From Sphingobacteriia bacterium (GTDB taxonomy: Bacteria; Bacteroidota; Bacteroidia; Bacteroidales; 4484-276), in the NCBI GenBank assembly GCA_009930115.1, contig RZYY01000020.1:1-32316 (forward strand): a stretch of DNA of 32,316 nt, given 5' to 3'. Shown here in pieces: positions 17,864 to 26,706 of the stretch. The translations under genes and the position numbers were made by a program. The notes beneath the pieces were generated by a model. The model was given only the letters and a program-made list of their open reading frames with translations. It ran no database searches and was not told the origin of the DNA. Position 1 is the first letter of the stretch, and every line of letters begins with the position of its first letter.

Positions 17864-19336
17864 TTATAAGTATTCTTTAATGACTCCTGTACGCTCGTTG
17901 AACTCCATAATTTTTTCATCCCATTCATCAGCTTTTTCCCATGACTGTTTCCAGTAATTATCATCATACCACTGGGCATTCAGTTCTTCAACAGTTTTAC
18001 CCTGTTGTTCGATCCAGGTAAAATACTTCAGATTATGAATACGCCTTTTGCTGTAGTAATCCAGTTCAGTCATGTGATCAATTTTCAGATTTTGCAAACA
18101 TGCGTAAAAATCAATTGCTGCCTGTCCTGATGAATATTCCCCCTGTTTGTTTTGTTCTTCTGTGATCCTCGTTTTGTACATTTCCATAGAATCGGTTGCC
18201 ACCGTAAAAATAATATCTTTTTCATTCATTTCGTAATATTTTGCCATTTTTATAGTGCCCATCAGATTAGCAATGGATGAAATGCCAAGCAGGTGCAGAT
18301 TTTCGACCAATGCAGGATCAATGCCTGCTTCAGTTTTCAGGAAATTCTTTCCTTCCGGTTCGTTGAACAAACGCATAATATTTATATTCGGATCGTCATC
18401 AATGGCTGCAATCATATCCAGATTTTTAATATTAAAAATCCAGGGAATGTGTTTGTCGCCTATACCTTCAATGCGATGACCACCGTATCCGTTTAACAGC
18501 ATTGTGGGGCATTGAAGAGCCTCTCCGGCACAGATTTTAATAGCGGGAAATACTTCTCTGAGATAATCACCCGAGCCGAGTGTCCCAGCCGAACCCTGCG
18601 TGAGAAACAAAGCGCTTAATCTGGAATCGCCAGTTTTAATCTTGTCAAACACTTCCTGCATTGCCGGTCCTGTAACCGCATAATGCCACAATGAATTCCC
18701 GATTTCACTGAACTGATTCAGGGTAACGATTTCATCACCACGCTCAGCCTCAAGTACTTTTACTTTGTCATAGATTTCCTTGACATTACTCTCGCATCCA
18801 GGAGTAGCAAATACCTCCGCCCCCACTTTGTGCAACCAGTCAAAACGCTCCTGCGACATCAACTCTGGCAGCACAGCTATAGAGTTGCAACCAAGTAAAT
18901 AAGAATCGTAAGCACCTCCCCTGCAATAATTTCCGGTGGATGGCCACAAAGCTTTCTGACGGGTAGGATCGAACCGTCCGGTAATGAGTTTCTCAACCAG
19001 AGGACCAAAAGTTGCTCCAACCTTATGCGCACCGGTAGGAAAATATTTTCCTATCAGCATGATGATTCGGGCTTTAACGCCTGTGAGCTCATGCGGCAAT
19101 TCTATAAAATTCACTTCTCCAAAACCCCCACCAAATTCCTTGGGTTCATTTTTCCAGGTAATCCTGAACAAGTTCAGTGTATTCAAATCCCACAATCCAA
19201 GTCCGGAAAGTTTTTCTTTTATCTTTTCCGGAATCAGCTCAGGATTGCGCATTTGCTTGTATGTTGGGATAATAATGTGTCTTTCGCGACATCTTTCTAT
19301 TGTATTTTCCAGCACTTTCTCTCTTTCTTTGTTCAT
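17864..19336 (-). CDS. 490-residue PLP-dependent enzyme, fold type II, function unknown
   Basis: The protein has the tryptophan-synthase-beta/cysteine-synthase fold. Lys105 in FPTGAHKVGATFG is the likely Schiff-base lysine, with a TrpB-like TGAHK motif. STGN at 133-136 is the substrate-carboxylate loop of cysteine synthases and threonine dehydratases. GSAGT at 248-252 is the PLP-phosphate loop. It lacks the TrpB catalytic-glutamate segment, and at 490 residues it is about 100 longer than most family members, with an aromatic, charged C-terminal tail. It is the second gene of the operon, only 4 bases after ygfK, so tight coupling is expected. I do not recognise a characterised homologue. A lyase or ammonia-lyase acting on a beta-substituted amino acid fits the fold and the context, and it could replace YgeX. 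That is a hypothesis. Confidence 0.75.
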   Translation of the reverse strand: MNKEREKVLENTIERCRERHIIIPTYKQMRNPELIPEKIKEKLSGLGLWDLNTLNLFRITWKNEPKEFGGGFGEVNFIELPHELTGVKARIIMLIGKYFPTGAHKVGATFGPLVEKLITGRFDPTRQKALWPSTGNYCRGGAYDSYLLGCNSIAVLPELMSQERFDWLHKVGAEVFATPGCESNVKEIYDKVKVLEAERGDEIVTLNQFSEIGNSLWHYAVTGPAMQEVFDKIKTGDSRLSALFLTQGSAGTLGSGDYLREVFPAIKICAGEALQCPTMLLNGYGGHRIEGIGDKHIPWIFNIKNLDMIAAIDDDPNINIMRLFNEPEGKNFLKTEAGIDPALVENLHLLGISSIANLMGTIKMAKYYEMNEKDIIFTVATDSMEMYKTRITEEQNKQGEYSSGQAAIDFYACLQNLKIDHMTELDYYSKRRIHNLKYFTWIEQQGKTVEELNAQWYDDNYWKQSWEKADEWDEKIMEFNERTGVIKEYL

Positions 19337-19340
19337 CTCG

Positions 19341-22300
19341 CTAAATCAAATTTGTTACTGCTTTATATATCATTTGCATTTCTGTAATTTCCGGCAACTC
19401 AATGACCCCTTCGTTACCGTCAAAAATGTCAATATGCTCAATCTCAAAAGACTTTTTATCCAGAACAGCCATACAATCATCATTTTCGAAGATCATGGCA
19501 TCCCAGTTTTCCGACATTACTGACAGAGCGCCATTTCTCTTCATGGTGAGTTGTTTGAAATCCCCGTCCCTGGTGAGTAAGAACCCGGAAGTCTCATTTT
19601 TAAATTCATCTTTCGAAAAATAAAGTCTTAGTTTATCTTTATAAGGCTTTCCGGCCGTTGGACAGAAGGTAGTACAGTTTCCGCATTCATTGCACCAGTC
19701 AGCAATATTCAGCACCTGATAAGGCTGATGAATGTCAAGTTTTTTGTCGCTGATTACTGTAAACGTCTCTTCTTTGTACTTTACTGTAGGGTAATAAAGA
19801 TTATCAGGATCTATTTCAAATGGTAAAAATGCATGATTCGGGCACACACTGACGCAAACATTGCAAATCACATCACACTGAAGGCACCTGGAAGCCTCAT
19901 AATTAGTCTGAAGCCTTGTAAGTGTAGGGATTACCAAATCAAAGTTCTTACGCTCATCGCCAGGGAGTAATTTTTGTCTGGGGGCTAATTCACGTTTTGT
20001 CTTTTTTATTTTCAACGTGGTAAGTTCTTCAGGTGTCAGGATTTTCCTGGCTGGTTCTGGCGGGACAATATTTTCACGCTGCATAATTTCAAGTGCAACA
20101 TTCCTGCCGTCACCTATAGCTTTAATAGCCGTTGCAGCTCCACGCATGGCATCTCCGCCTATATATACATTATCTATCAGAGTTTGATACGATTTTTCAC
20201 GGGTTTTGAGCAGCTCTTTGTCCACAAAATCAATGCTCAACTCCTGTCCTATAGCAGGAATAATGGTATCGAATTCATAGGAATGTTCTGAATCCGTCAC
20301 TGCTACAGGTAAAGCTCTTCCCGAAACATCCGGTTCACCCAGTTCCATATCTATACATTCAATACCGATAACTTTTCCGTTTTCCTCCAGAAAACGCAAA
20401 GGTGCAACCAGCTCAATAATATCTATACCTTCATCCTTAACTGCTTTTATTTCACCCTTGTCGGCAGGCATTTCGTTTATTGTTCTCCTGTAAAGAATAG
20501 TTACACTTCCATATTCACCAATCAGCCTTGCAGCAGTTCGGGCTGCATCCATTGCCGTATTGCCACCACCGATCACAGCAACCTGACTTCCTAAAGCGGT
20601 TTCCTGATTGTTTCTTACTTTTTTGAGAAATTCAATCGGATCAAGAATACCAGCAGCATCACAACCTTCGATGTTCAGCTTTTTGGAAGCCTGCGCACCG
20701 GTACTAATGAAAACGTAGTCGTATTGTTCGCGTAGCTTATCAAAGTTTGTTTTATCTACCGGTGAATTCCCAATGATATTTACACCACTTTTTTTAATAC
20801 GCTCAATATCTTTTGCAATATTAACATCAGTAAGCCGAAATGCCGGGATTGCAGCAGAAACCATTCCTCCCGGACGATCTTCCGTTTCATAAACATCGGT
20901 GTGAAAACCAGCAAGATTTAGAAACCATGCACAGGATAACCCTGAAGGTCCGGCACCAATTATAGCTACTTTTTTCCCATTCCTTTCAGCTTTGGTATAT
21001 GCCGGGCTGCCATTTGCATTCTCAGCAACAAAGCGTTTCACTTCACGAATCATTACTGATTCATCATAGTTGATTCGGGTACATTTTGTCTGGCATAAAT
21101 GATCACATATAGTTCCGGTAACAGAGGGGAAAGGATTATCATGCAGGATATATTTAAATGAATTTTCCAGATCATCTTTAGCCGCAAACCACAAATAATC
21201 AGGAATATGTTGATGCGTGTGACACATTTCCATGCATGGTGCAGCAATACAGTCGTATGGTTTGAGCGGACGGTCAGTTTTTATATCCACATCCTGAAAC
21301 AAATCTTTTTGGTAGTCTTTGTTGTTGAGTGTATGGATTGCATAAGCTTTAAGGTGGTCAAGAGCAGCATTGACAACATTAAAATCACTGCTCGTTTTTA
21401 AAATATACTCAAAAGTATTTTTTGCCTGTAATTTTGCATAAGCTTTTGACAACTGTTCGAAATATTGCACCAACCTGGCATATCCGCCCGGTTTTAGAAG
21501 ATCAGAACATACAGTGATGGTCTTAAAACCACAGGTCATCAACTGTGATATATTGAAACAATTAACGCCTCCTGAAAATGACAAATTAAGTGCTCCTTCA
21601 AATTTTGTCTGGAGATTTGCGGCGAGATTCACTGCAATCGGATGAAGAGCGTTTCCGCTAAGGTAAATCTTCTCTTCGTTCCCGGGCAAACGTCCTTTAT
21701 TGTTATAACACTCCAGGGTATTGGAAATCTTGAAACCAAGCTCCAGTTTCATCTCATCAGCAGTTTTCTGCAGGTTTTGTATCAAATTGAGGGCATCCGC
21801 ATATTGCAAGTCATTTTCGAACGAAGAATCCGGAATTTTTATATTGAAGCCACGTTCCTGATTCAAAATTGCCCTGACCGATCTTGATCCCAACAACGTT
21901 GGATTGAACTTTACGGTAGTGTGCAGCTTTTTGTCTACCATTAGATATTTTACAATATATTCGATTTCGCGCGGAGGGCAACCATGCATGGTTGAGAGTG
22001 TTACGCTGTTGGATATCTCTGTGGGAATATGAAGATTTTTAACCTCAGGATAAATATGTTTAATTTCATTTATTTTTGCTTCCAGTTCAACGCTACAATT
22101 CTTCATTTTATCAATGAACCACTGCACTTTCGGGCTTCTTACCTGATCCAGGTTATATCCGATACTCATATTGAAAACTGTTCCTGGTTCCACATCCTTA
22201 CGAAGTTTTGAAAAAAGCCGGTGATGTAAAATATGTATCAGAATCCATGCATTCAGATACTGATCGTAGGATTGCTCAATTTTAAGCTCCTGTGACCATT

Positions 22301-22628
22301 CGCAGTTGTATCCCTCATATTGCATATCAATACAAGGTTTGGTAACGACAATTTCATCATTTTCCTGCACTGTTTTCAACTCAATGAACCTTGCCCCGCA
22401 TAACCAGCCCGTTACAATATTCTGGGCAAGCTGTGTGTGAGGGCCTGCGGCCAGCCCGATCGGGTTATGCAGCATTTTACCGCCTGCCTTTGTGTATAGA
22501 AAATGATACTGCCAGGGTTTATAGAACAACCGCTCGGGAATGTCAAAAATTTCCGATTTGTGCCGGAGATCGTTAAGGATAATCTTAAGCAATTGCTCCA
22601 ATGCAGGAGGATTTAATTTATCAGACAT
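19341..22628 (-). CDS. ygfK: YgfK-type flavin/iron-sulfur oxidoreductase
   Basis: YgfK is a soluble redox protein long labelled putative selenate reductase subunit and now tied to anaerobic purine/urate degradation. The 1095-residue protein (E. coli, about 1030) matches strongly along its length. The N-terminal half looks like dihydroorotate dehydrogenase, with LAAGPHTQLAQNIVTGWL, GARFIELKTVQ and TMHGCPPREIE. A GltD-like module follows: Cys pairs CIAAPCMEMC and CDHLCQTKC, FAD-binding GAGPSG at 558 and NAD(P)-binding GGGNTAMDA at 687. Two C-terminal ferredoxin-like clusters start at Cys915 (CLQCDVICNVC) and Cys979 (CNECGNCTTFCP). It is the first gene of the operon, with a -7 box 27 bases upstream of ATG 22628. 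An in-frame TTG at 22658 overlaps that box and is rejected. It is the probable electron partner of the FAD-less Xdh. Confidence 0.96.
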   Translation of the reverse strand: MSDKLNPPALEQLLKIILNDLRHKSEIFDIPERLFYKPWQYHFLYTKAGGKMLHNPIGLAAGPHTQLAQNIVTGWLCGARFIELKTVQENDEIVVTKPCIDMQYEGYNCEWSQELKIEQSYDQYLNAWILIHILHHRLFSKLRKDVEPGTVFNMSIGYNLDQVRSPKVQWFIDKMKNCSVELEAKINEIKHIYPEVKNLHIPTEISNSVTLSTMHGCPPREIEYIVKYLMVDKKLHTTVKFNPTLLGSRSVRAILNQERGFNIKIPDSSFENDLQYADALNLIQNLQKTADEMKLELGFKISNTLECYNNKGRLPGNEEKIYLSGNALHPIAVNLAANLQTKFEGALNLSFSGGVNCFNISQLMTCGFKTITVCSDLLKPGGYARLVQYFEQLSKAYAKLQAKNTFEYILKTSSDFNVVNAALDHLKAYAIHTLNNKDYQKDLFQDVDIKTDRPLKPYDCIAAPCMEMCHTHQHIPDYLWFAAKDDLENSFKYILHDNPFPSVTGTICDHLCQTKCTRINYDESVMIREVKRFVAENANGSPAYTKAERNGKKVAIIGAGPSGLSCAWFLNLAGFHTDVYETEDRPGGMVSAAIPAFRLTDVNIAKDIERIKKSGVNIIGNSPVDKTNFDKLREQYDYVFISTGAQASKKLNIEGCDAAGILDPIEFLKKVRNNQETALGSQVAVIGGGNTAMDAARTAARLIGEYGSVTILYRRTINEMPADKGEIKAVKDEGIDIIELVAPLRFLEENGKVIGIECIDMELGEPDVSGRALPVAVTDSEHSYEFDTIIPAIGQELSIDFVDKELLKTREKSYQTLIDNVYIGGDAMRGAATAIKAIGDGRNVALEIMQRENIVPPEPARKILTPEELTTLKIKKTKRELAPRQKLLPGDERKNFDLVIPTLTRLQTNYEASRCLQCDVICNVCVSVCPNHAFLPFEIDPDNLYYPTVKYKEETFTVISDKKLDIHQPYQVLNIADWCNECGNCTTFCPTAGKPYKDKLRLYFSKDEFKNETSGFLLTRDGDFKQLTMKRNGALSVMSENWDAMIFENDDCMAVLDKKSFEIEHIDIFDGNEGVIELPEITEMQMIYKAVTNLI

Positions 22629-22655
22629 GTGTATTAATTTGTGGAATACAATGCG

Positions 22656-22663
22656 CAAATGTA
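22656..22663 (-). promoter_or_regulatory. -7 promoter box of the ygfK operon
   Basis: On the minus strand TACATTTG matches TAnnTTTG exactly, ending 27 bases before ATG 22628. It is the only clear promoter box for the five-gene ygfK-PLP-PLP-xdh-ssnA operon. The -33 region is an A/T run without a well-spaced TTG, so an activator may be needed. Confidence 0.55.
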
Positions 22664-23042
22664 ATTATTATTCAGACAAAAAAGTTTTTTTATACTAAAA
22701 TGTTCTAATTTTTATTCATTATAAATTAAAATACATGAAATTTTTTAAAAAAAACATTCAATCATCTGATTAACAGTAACCAGAAAAACCTTTGTCAAGC
22801 CTGAAATGAAAACATCTTTTCGCTTTCTGTTGAACAATACGGAGATATTATCGGTATCCATTCCTTCAAAATCTCCCGAAAATTATTTTACACCATAAGG
22901 AAAAAAAGGGTTAAAGGAACTATACTCAGTTCATTATCATCGGTAGTGTCAACATGAAGAAAATATTTCTTATTTCAAGTTTCTTTAAAGCATTAAAAAT
23001 CATTAAACTATTGAGAAAACAGGCATTTGCCGGATGATTATG

Positions 23043-23050
23043 TAATTTTG
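23043..23050 (+). promoter_or_regulatory. -7 promoter box of the fucose-isomerase-like gene
   Basis: TAATTTTG matches TAnnTTTG exactly and ends 16 bases before ATG 23067. The implied leader is about 10 bases. It also argues against the in-frame TTG at 23058 as the start. Confidence 0.6.
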
Positions 23051-23066
23051 CAAAAAATTGAAAAGT

Positions 23067-24230
23067 ATGATTTCTGCCCGCCTTTCCGCTTTTAAAAATG
23101 CTCCTGAAAAGATATTTTCAGAGGGATACACAAAACTCACCAGGTATTTCAGTGAGTTCGGGTTCGATCTGAAAGCCTCTGATCCACATCTTTTCTTTAT
23201 TCTCAGCGGTGGATCAGAACTTTTTGCCATTGAACAAATGAGTGAAGGAAACTTTTACCTCCTTCTTGCTTCAGGCGAAAACAATTCATGGGCTGCTGCC
23301 ACTGAGATAAAAGCCTGGATGGATGAACACCGCATAGATGGCATGCTGTTCGATCTGGAAAATTACAACGACCTGGCAAAGATTAAAAACATATTCACCC
23401 TGATCGAAGCTCTTGCCGGATTGCAGGGAAAGAGCATTGGGCTGATAGGTGAACCATCTGAATGGCTGGTTGCATCAGATGTTGACATAAAAGCACTGAA
23501 AGCCAGATTCGGTTTGTCTATTCAAAAAGTACAGTGGACAGATATACCGGATTACAAAATATTCGAACCCGATTTAAGGTTCACTGCCAAATATCCGTTT
23601 CATAACAAACAATCGGTCAGTGATGCATCAAAAGTAAAACAGGCTTTGCAATTCATTATTCACAGAAATAAATTTGATGCCATCACCGTGGAATGTTTTT
23701 CATTGGTTCAGGAGAAAGGCGTAACGGCATGTCTTGCATTATCCGATTTCAACGACCAGGGAACCGCAGCCGGTTGCGAAGGTGATCTGACCAGCATTAG
23801 CGGAATGATGTTTCTCGAGGCTGTTACAGGTATCATTCCCTGGATGGCCAATCTGGTGAAAATCAGTAATGATCGTGTCCGGTTTGCTCATTGTACTGCT
23901 CCGGTCAGCCTTCTGGAGCAGTATAAAGTGGACACACACTTTGAAACCGGAAAAGGAACTGCCGTTGCAGGTAAGTTTTCAGGTGAGATCATTACAGTAT
24001 TCAGATGGAACCGCTTACTTACAAGAGCTTTCGTTGCTAAAGGAAAAATTACTGAAAAAATACAAAGTCCAGATCAGGCATGCCGGACAATGATTGAAGC
24101 CTGTCTTGATTCCGAAAAAACTTCACACCTCAAAAATAACCCGCTTGGAAATCACCATCTTATTCTGCCCGGCGACCATACCGAACAAATACAACTGGCC
24201 TGCAGACTAAAAGGAGTTTTAGCAGAATAA
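23067..24230 (+). CDS. fucose/arabinose-isomerase-like protein
   Basis: The 387-residue protein looks like the short L-fucose isomerase-like family. The C-terminal part holds the features expected of metal-binding isomerases: Glu209 in AITVECFSLVQ, the CEGDLTS motif at 237-243 (Cys237, Glu238, Asp240) and His275 in RFAHCTAP. The N-terminal half is an alpha/beta sugar-binding-like region with FILSGGSE near residue 47. Such proteins convert aldoses to ketoses. Many family members of this length have no tested substrate, so the reaction is not assigned. It is divergent from ygfK and 55 bases upstream of the ThiF-like gene, with which it probably forms an operon. A link to purine breakdown, for example ribose release from nucleosides, is only a guess from position. 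Confidence 0.7.
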   Translation: MISARLSAFKNAPEKIFSEGYTKLTRYFSEFGFDLKASDPHLFFILSGGSELFAIEQMSEGNFYLLLASGENNSWAAATEIKAWMDEHRIDGMLFDLENYNDLAKIKNIFTLIEALAGLQGKSIGLIGEPSEWLVASDVDIKALKARFGLSIQKVQWTDIPDYKIFEPDLRFTAKYPFHNKQSVSDASKVKQALQFIIHRNKFDAITVECFSLVQEKGVTACLALSDFNDQGTAAGCEGDLTSISGMMFLEAVTGIIPWMANLVKISNDRVRFAHCTAPVSLLEQYKVDTHFETGKGTAVAGKFSGEIITVFRWNRLLTRAFVAKGKITEKIQSPDQACRTMIEACLDSEKTSHLKNNPLGNHHLILPGDHTEQIQLACRLKGVLAE

Positions 24231-24285
24231 TTTTTTGAAAAAAATAACAGTTTGTTCAAAACCTAAAAAAGCATAAATACAACTG

Positions 24286-24963
24286 ATGAACAGGTATATA
24301 AAAAATCAAAACATGCTGACATCTGAAGAAAATCATCACTTGCAATCTTTCAGGGTAGCAGTCGCAGGTTGCGGCGGTCTGGGAGGATATATTATCGAAA
24401 TGCTTGCCAGACTTGGAATTGGTCACATCACGGCAATAGATGGGGATGTTTTTGATACATCCAACCTCAATCGTCAGTTATTATCACATCCGGGTAATCT
24501 CGGGAAATCAAAAGCTGTTGAAGCAAAACACAGGGTAGAAATCATTAATCCCGATATTTCACTGAAAGCAGTCAGCATTTTGCTGACAGAAGAAAATGCA
24601 GCGGATATCCTCGCAGGGCACCATGTGATCTGCGATGCACTTGACAGTATTAAATCAAAGCTTATTCTTCAGTACACTGCCGAAGGCCTGAAGATTCCAC
24701 TGGTTCATGCAGCTATCGCAGGGTGGTATGCACAGGTGTGCACCATCATGCCCGGTGATCGCACGCTGGAAAGAATTTATGAAGGAAACCCTGAACAAGG
24801 CGAAGAAAACGATCCTGGAAACCCATCTTTCACTCCGGCATTGGCAGCAGCGCTGGAGGTAGCCGAAGTTCTTAAAATCTTACTCGCCAAAGAGGGTATC
24901 CTGCGACACAAGTTATTAACCATTGATACACTTAAGCAGGATTTTAACATTCTGGAAATATGA
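24286..24963 (+). CDS. MoeB/ThiF/HesA-family E1-like adenylyltransferase
   Basis: This family adenylates the C-terminal glycine of a small sulfur-carrier protein (MoaD or ThiS). The 225-residue protein carries the nucleotide-binding motif GCGGLGG at 28-34, Asp52/Asp54 in AIDGDVFD, NRQLL at 62-66 and CDALDSIKSK near 120. All are core E1 residues. The CxxC zinc pairs of E. coli MoeB and ThiF are absent, and the protein is short, so it is a minimal member. The neighbouring molybdenum hydroxylase needs molybdopterin, which makes a MoeB-like role in sulfur transfer attractive, but a ThiF role cannot be excluded. No MoaD/ThiS partner is encoded next to it. It starts 55 bases after the isomerase-like gene and converges with the next gene, with stops 18 bases apart. 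Confidence 0.82.
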   Translation: MNRYIKNQNMLTSEENHHLQSFRVAVAGCGGLGGYIIEMLARLGIGHITAIDGDVFDTSNLNRQLLSHPGNLGKSKAVEAKHRVEIINPDISLKAVSILLTEENAADILAGHHVICDALDSIKSKLILQYTAEGLKIPLVHAAIAGWYAQVCTIMPGDRTLERIYEGNPEQGEENDPGNPSFTPALAAALEVAEVLKILLAKEGILRHKLLTIDTLKQDFNILEI

Positions 24964-24981
24964 TCCAAAAAGGATCGCAGC

Positions 24982-25884
24982 TCACTCTCGCTCCGGAAAA
25001 AGTCCTTTTTCCGGGAGGTGATAATCAGAATGTTTTGTTTTTGGCGCTCTTGCATCAATGTCCTGATGCAGATACCAGAATCCTCGTGTAAAAATCAACG
25101 CATCAAAACGGTCGTAAGAGGGTATCGCAGATTTATAAAATCTGCCAGTCGGAAAATCATTCCCCTGTAAATGATTAAACACAATCATCCATTCACGCTT
25201 ATTGCGTTTACCGGGAAGTAACTGTTTTTCGTAAGCCAGGTGAAACGGGACTTCGGCAGTGAATTCAAAAACCAACCTGTGTTGTAATTCATTGTCGCTC
25301 ATAACAAAAACCGGTTTCCCAAACTTCGGCTTCTGATCTTCGTCAAACCATAGTGTTTCTGCAATTCTTCGGGCTTTCCCATTCTCCACATGCAACCTTC
25401 CAAGCAGAGTATAAAACTGTCCGCTTTTATCTTTATTCTCAATAAGTTCGTAATAAACTGCACCTGGCCATTCCTGGACTCCATAGGTTCGGTTGAGTTC
25501 AGGTTTTCCGGCAAATGCTTTAAGTTCAATTACTTTAAAAGCATTATTTTCAGTTTCGATTTGCAAAAAACCATCATAAAAAGCCTTCTCATCAATACAG
25601 GGTATGGCCCATGTTATCATTCGAAAGCTCAAATCATCGGGAGCTACAGCTTTTAAGAATTTCAGCGAGTCAAAAGGGAAGGTGATCGGGTTGACAGATG
25701 TCAGAAAAACGGCAAGCTCGTGATGAATTAATTCATTTATCCGGAGCCTGACCGAATCATGTCTGTTTGAGTACATTAACTGAGCCAGAGAATCCATTCT
25801 TGCAATAAAAACTGAATCTGAATTTGCAGGTAAAGACTTAGAAAACAGAAGAGCAATCAAAAGGAAAAACAGTACTTGTCGCAT
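24982..25884 (-). CDS. exported protein of unknown function
   Basis: The 300-residue protein starts with a signal peptide (MRQVLFFLLIALLFSKSLPA, cleavage near residue 20). The mature part is a mixed alpha/beta protein. It has recognisable but unnamed stretches such as LQIETENNAFKVIELKAF and GRLHVENGKARRIAETLWFDE, and an aromatic C-terminal part (FTRGFWYLHQDID). No T9SS sorting domain and no lipobox are present, so it is probably periplasmic. I know no function. It resembles uncharacterised Bacteroidota proteins in style. It lies 71 bases after trmD on the same strand and may be its operon partner. The last codons contain the hairpin at 24993-25014. Confidence 0.8.
   Translation of the reverse strand: MRQVLFFLLIALLFSKSLPANSDSVFIARMDSLAQLMYSNRHDSVRLRINELIHHELAVFLTSVNPITFPFDSLKFLKAVAPDDLSFRMITWAIPCIDEKAFYDGFLQIETENNAFKVIELKAFAGKPELNRTYGVQEWPGAVYYELIENKDKSGQFYTLLGRLHVENGKARRIAETLWFDEDQKPKFGKPVFVMSDNELQHRLVFEFTAEVPFHLAYEKQLLPGKRNKREWMIVFNHLQGNDFPTGRFYKSAIPSYDRFDALIFTRGFWYLHQDIDARAPKTKHSDYHLPEKGLFPERE
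24993..25014. terminator. perfect 10-bp hairpin in the convergent gene junction
   Basis: CCGGAAAAAG and CTTTTTCCGG form a perfect 10-bp stem around a 2-base centre. It lies just past the stop of the ThiF-like gene and inside the last codons of the opposing hypothetical gene. A smaller GATCC/GGATC hairpin (24962-24976) overlaps the ThiF-like stop. It may end transcription or protect the mRNA end for the plus-strand gene. No free T-run follows, and a 2-base loop would force the inner pairs open. Confidence 0.35.
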
Positions 25885-25955
25885 GTTTTTTGAATTGTTG
25901 AATGAGGAACGATGACCAGTTACAAATATTTCAGATCAGGGATTTGCAGGCAGAT

Positions 25956-26651
25956 TTACAATAAGGGATTGTCGTTTTCCTGAAGCATTTCCGGACGTCG
26001 TTGCCGGGTGCGTTCAATAGCTTTTTCCATCAGCCACTCATTGATTTTTTTCTCATCTCCCGAAAGCAATATTTCCGGTACTTTCCAGCCGTTGTAGTCA
26101 GCCGGACGGGTATAGACAGGCGGACTGAGCAACCCGTCCTGAAAAGAATCAGAAAGTGCAGAAGTTTCGTCGCCAAGCACACCCGGAATGAGCCTTACAA
26201 CGCTGTCGGTAATCAAAGCAGCTGCCAGTTCTCCCCCCGATAGGACATAATCGCCGATGGAAACCTCCATGGTAATGTAATGTTCCCGGATACGTTCATC
26301 AATACCTTTGTAATGGCCGCAAAGCAGAATGATGTTTTGTAGTGTTGAAAGACGATTTGCAGCAGGTTGTCCGAAAATTTCACCATCAGGTGATAAATAG
26401 ATCACCTCGTCATAACTGCGTTCCTTCCTGAGTTTTTCAATGAGGTCAGCAATCGGCTGTATCATCATCACCATGCCTGCACCATGGCCAAAAGCGTAAT
26501 CGTCCACCCGGCGATGCTTGTTGGCAGCATAATCGCGGATGTTGTGCAGGTGAATTTCAACCAATCCTTTATCCACAGCACGTTTCAGGATAGAATAGCT
26601 GAAAATCCCTTCGAACATTTCAGGGAATATCGTTAAAATGTCAATCCTCAT
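25956..26651 (-). CDS. trmD: tRNA (guanine-N1-)-methyltransferase TrmD
   Basis: TrmD methylates G37 next to the anticodon using S-adenosylmethionine, preventing +1 frameshifting. The 231-residue protein starts [15 protein letters not shown] and has all TrmD hallmarks: the NIRDYA segment, [15 protein letters not shown] near residue 48, [13 protein letters not shown] near 110, [14 protein letters not shown] in the SAM-binding knot and [16 protein letters not shown] with catalytic aspartates. In many bacteria trmD sits with rpsP, rimM and rplS. None of these is next to it here, so the gene stands apart from the ribosomal cluster. Its upstream region (26652-26827) is occupied by a tandem repeat and a G-run array rather than a recognisable promoter. 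Confidence 0.98.
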   Translation of the reverse strand: MRIDILTIFPEMFEGIFSYSILKRAVDKGLVEIHLHNIRDYAANKHRRVDDYAFGHGAGMVMMIQPIADLIEKLRKERSYDEVIYLSPDGEIFGQPAANRLSTLQNIILLCGHYKGIDERIREHYITMEVSIGDYVLSGGELAAALITDSVVRLIPGVLGDETSALSDSFQDGLLSPPVYTRPADYNGWKVPEILLSGDEKKINEWLMEKAIERTRQRRPEMLQENDNPLL

Positions 26652-26706
26652 CTTTTCTTAAAAACCAATTATAAAACAATTTCCCAACCCATAACCTCCA
26701 TCTTTT

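Larger units (their letters stand above)
22629..23066. other. 438-bp AT-rich divergent intergenic region
   Basis: This gap separates the minus-strand ygfK operon from the plus-strand isomerase-like gene. It holds one -7 box for each direction (22656-22663 minus, 23043-23050 plus) and long A and T runs at 22678-22760. Only tiny open frames exist: 12 codons at 22733 and 27 codons at 22954. No RNA gene, riboswitch or repeat was recognised. Its length and composition suit a regulated control region for the purine operon, but no specific operator could be named. Confidence 0.5.

Noticed and set aside
17864-19336. assignment of the 490-aa enzyme as TrpB or as YgeX
   Set aside because: It has a TGAHK motif like TrpB but lacks the TrpB glutamate segment and trp neighbours. 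It does not resemble YgeX in the motif sequences I remember, and it is about 90 residues longer.
18984-19523. 179-residue open frame antisense to the 490-aa PLP gene and the ygfK end
   Set aside because: It spans two convincing opposite-strand genes and shows no protein features.
22954-23037. 27-codon open frame starting MKKIFLISSFF in the divergent gap
   Set aside because: It is very short, has no promoter box or ribosome site of its own, and its AT-rich sequence easily gives such frames by chance.
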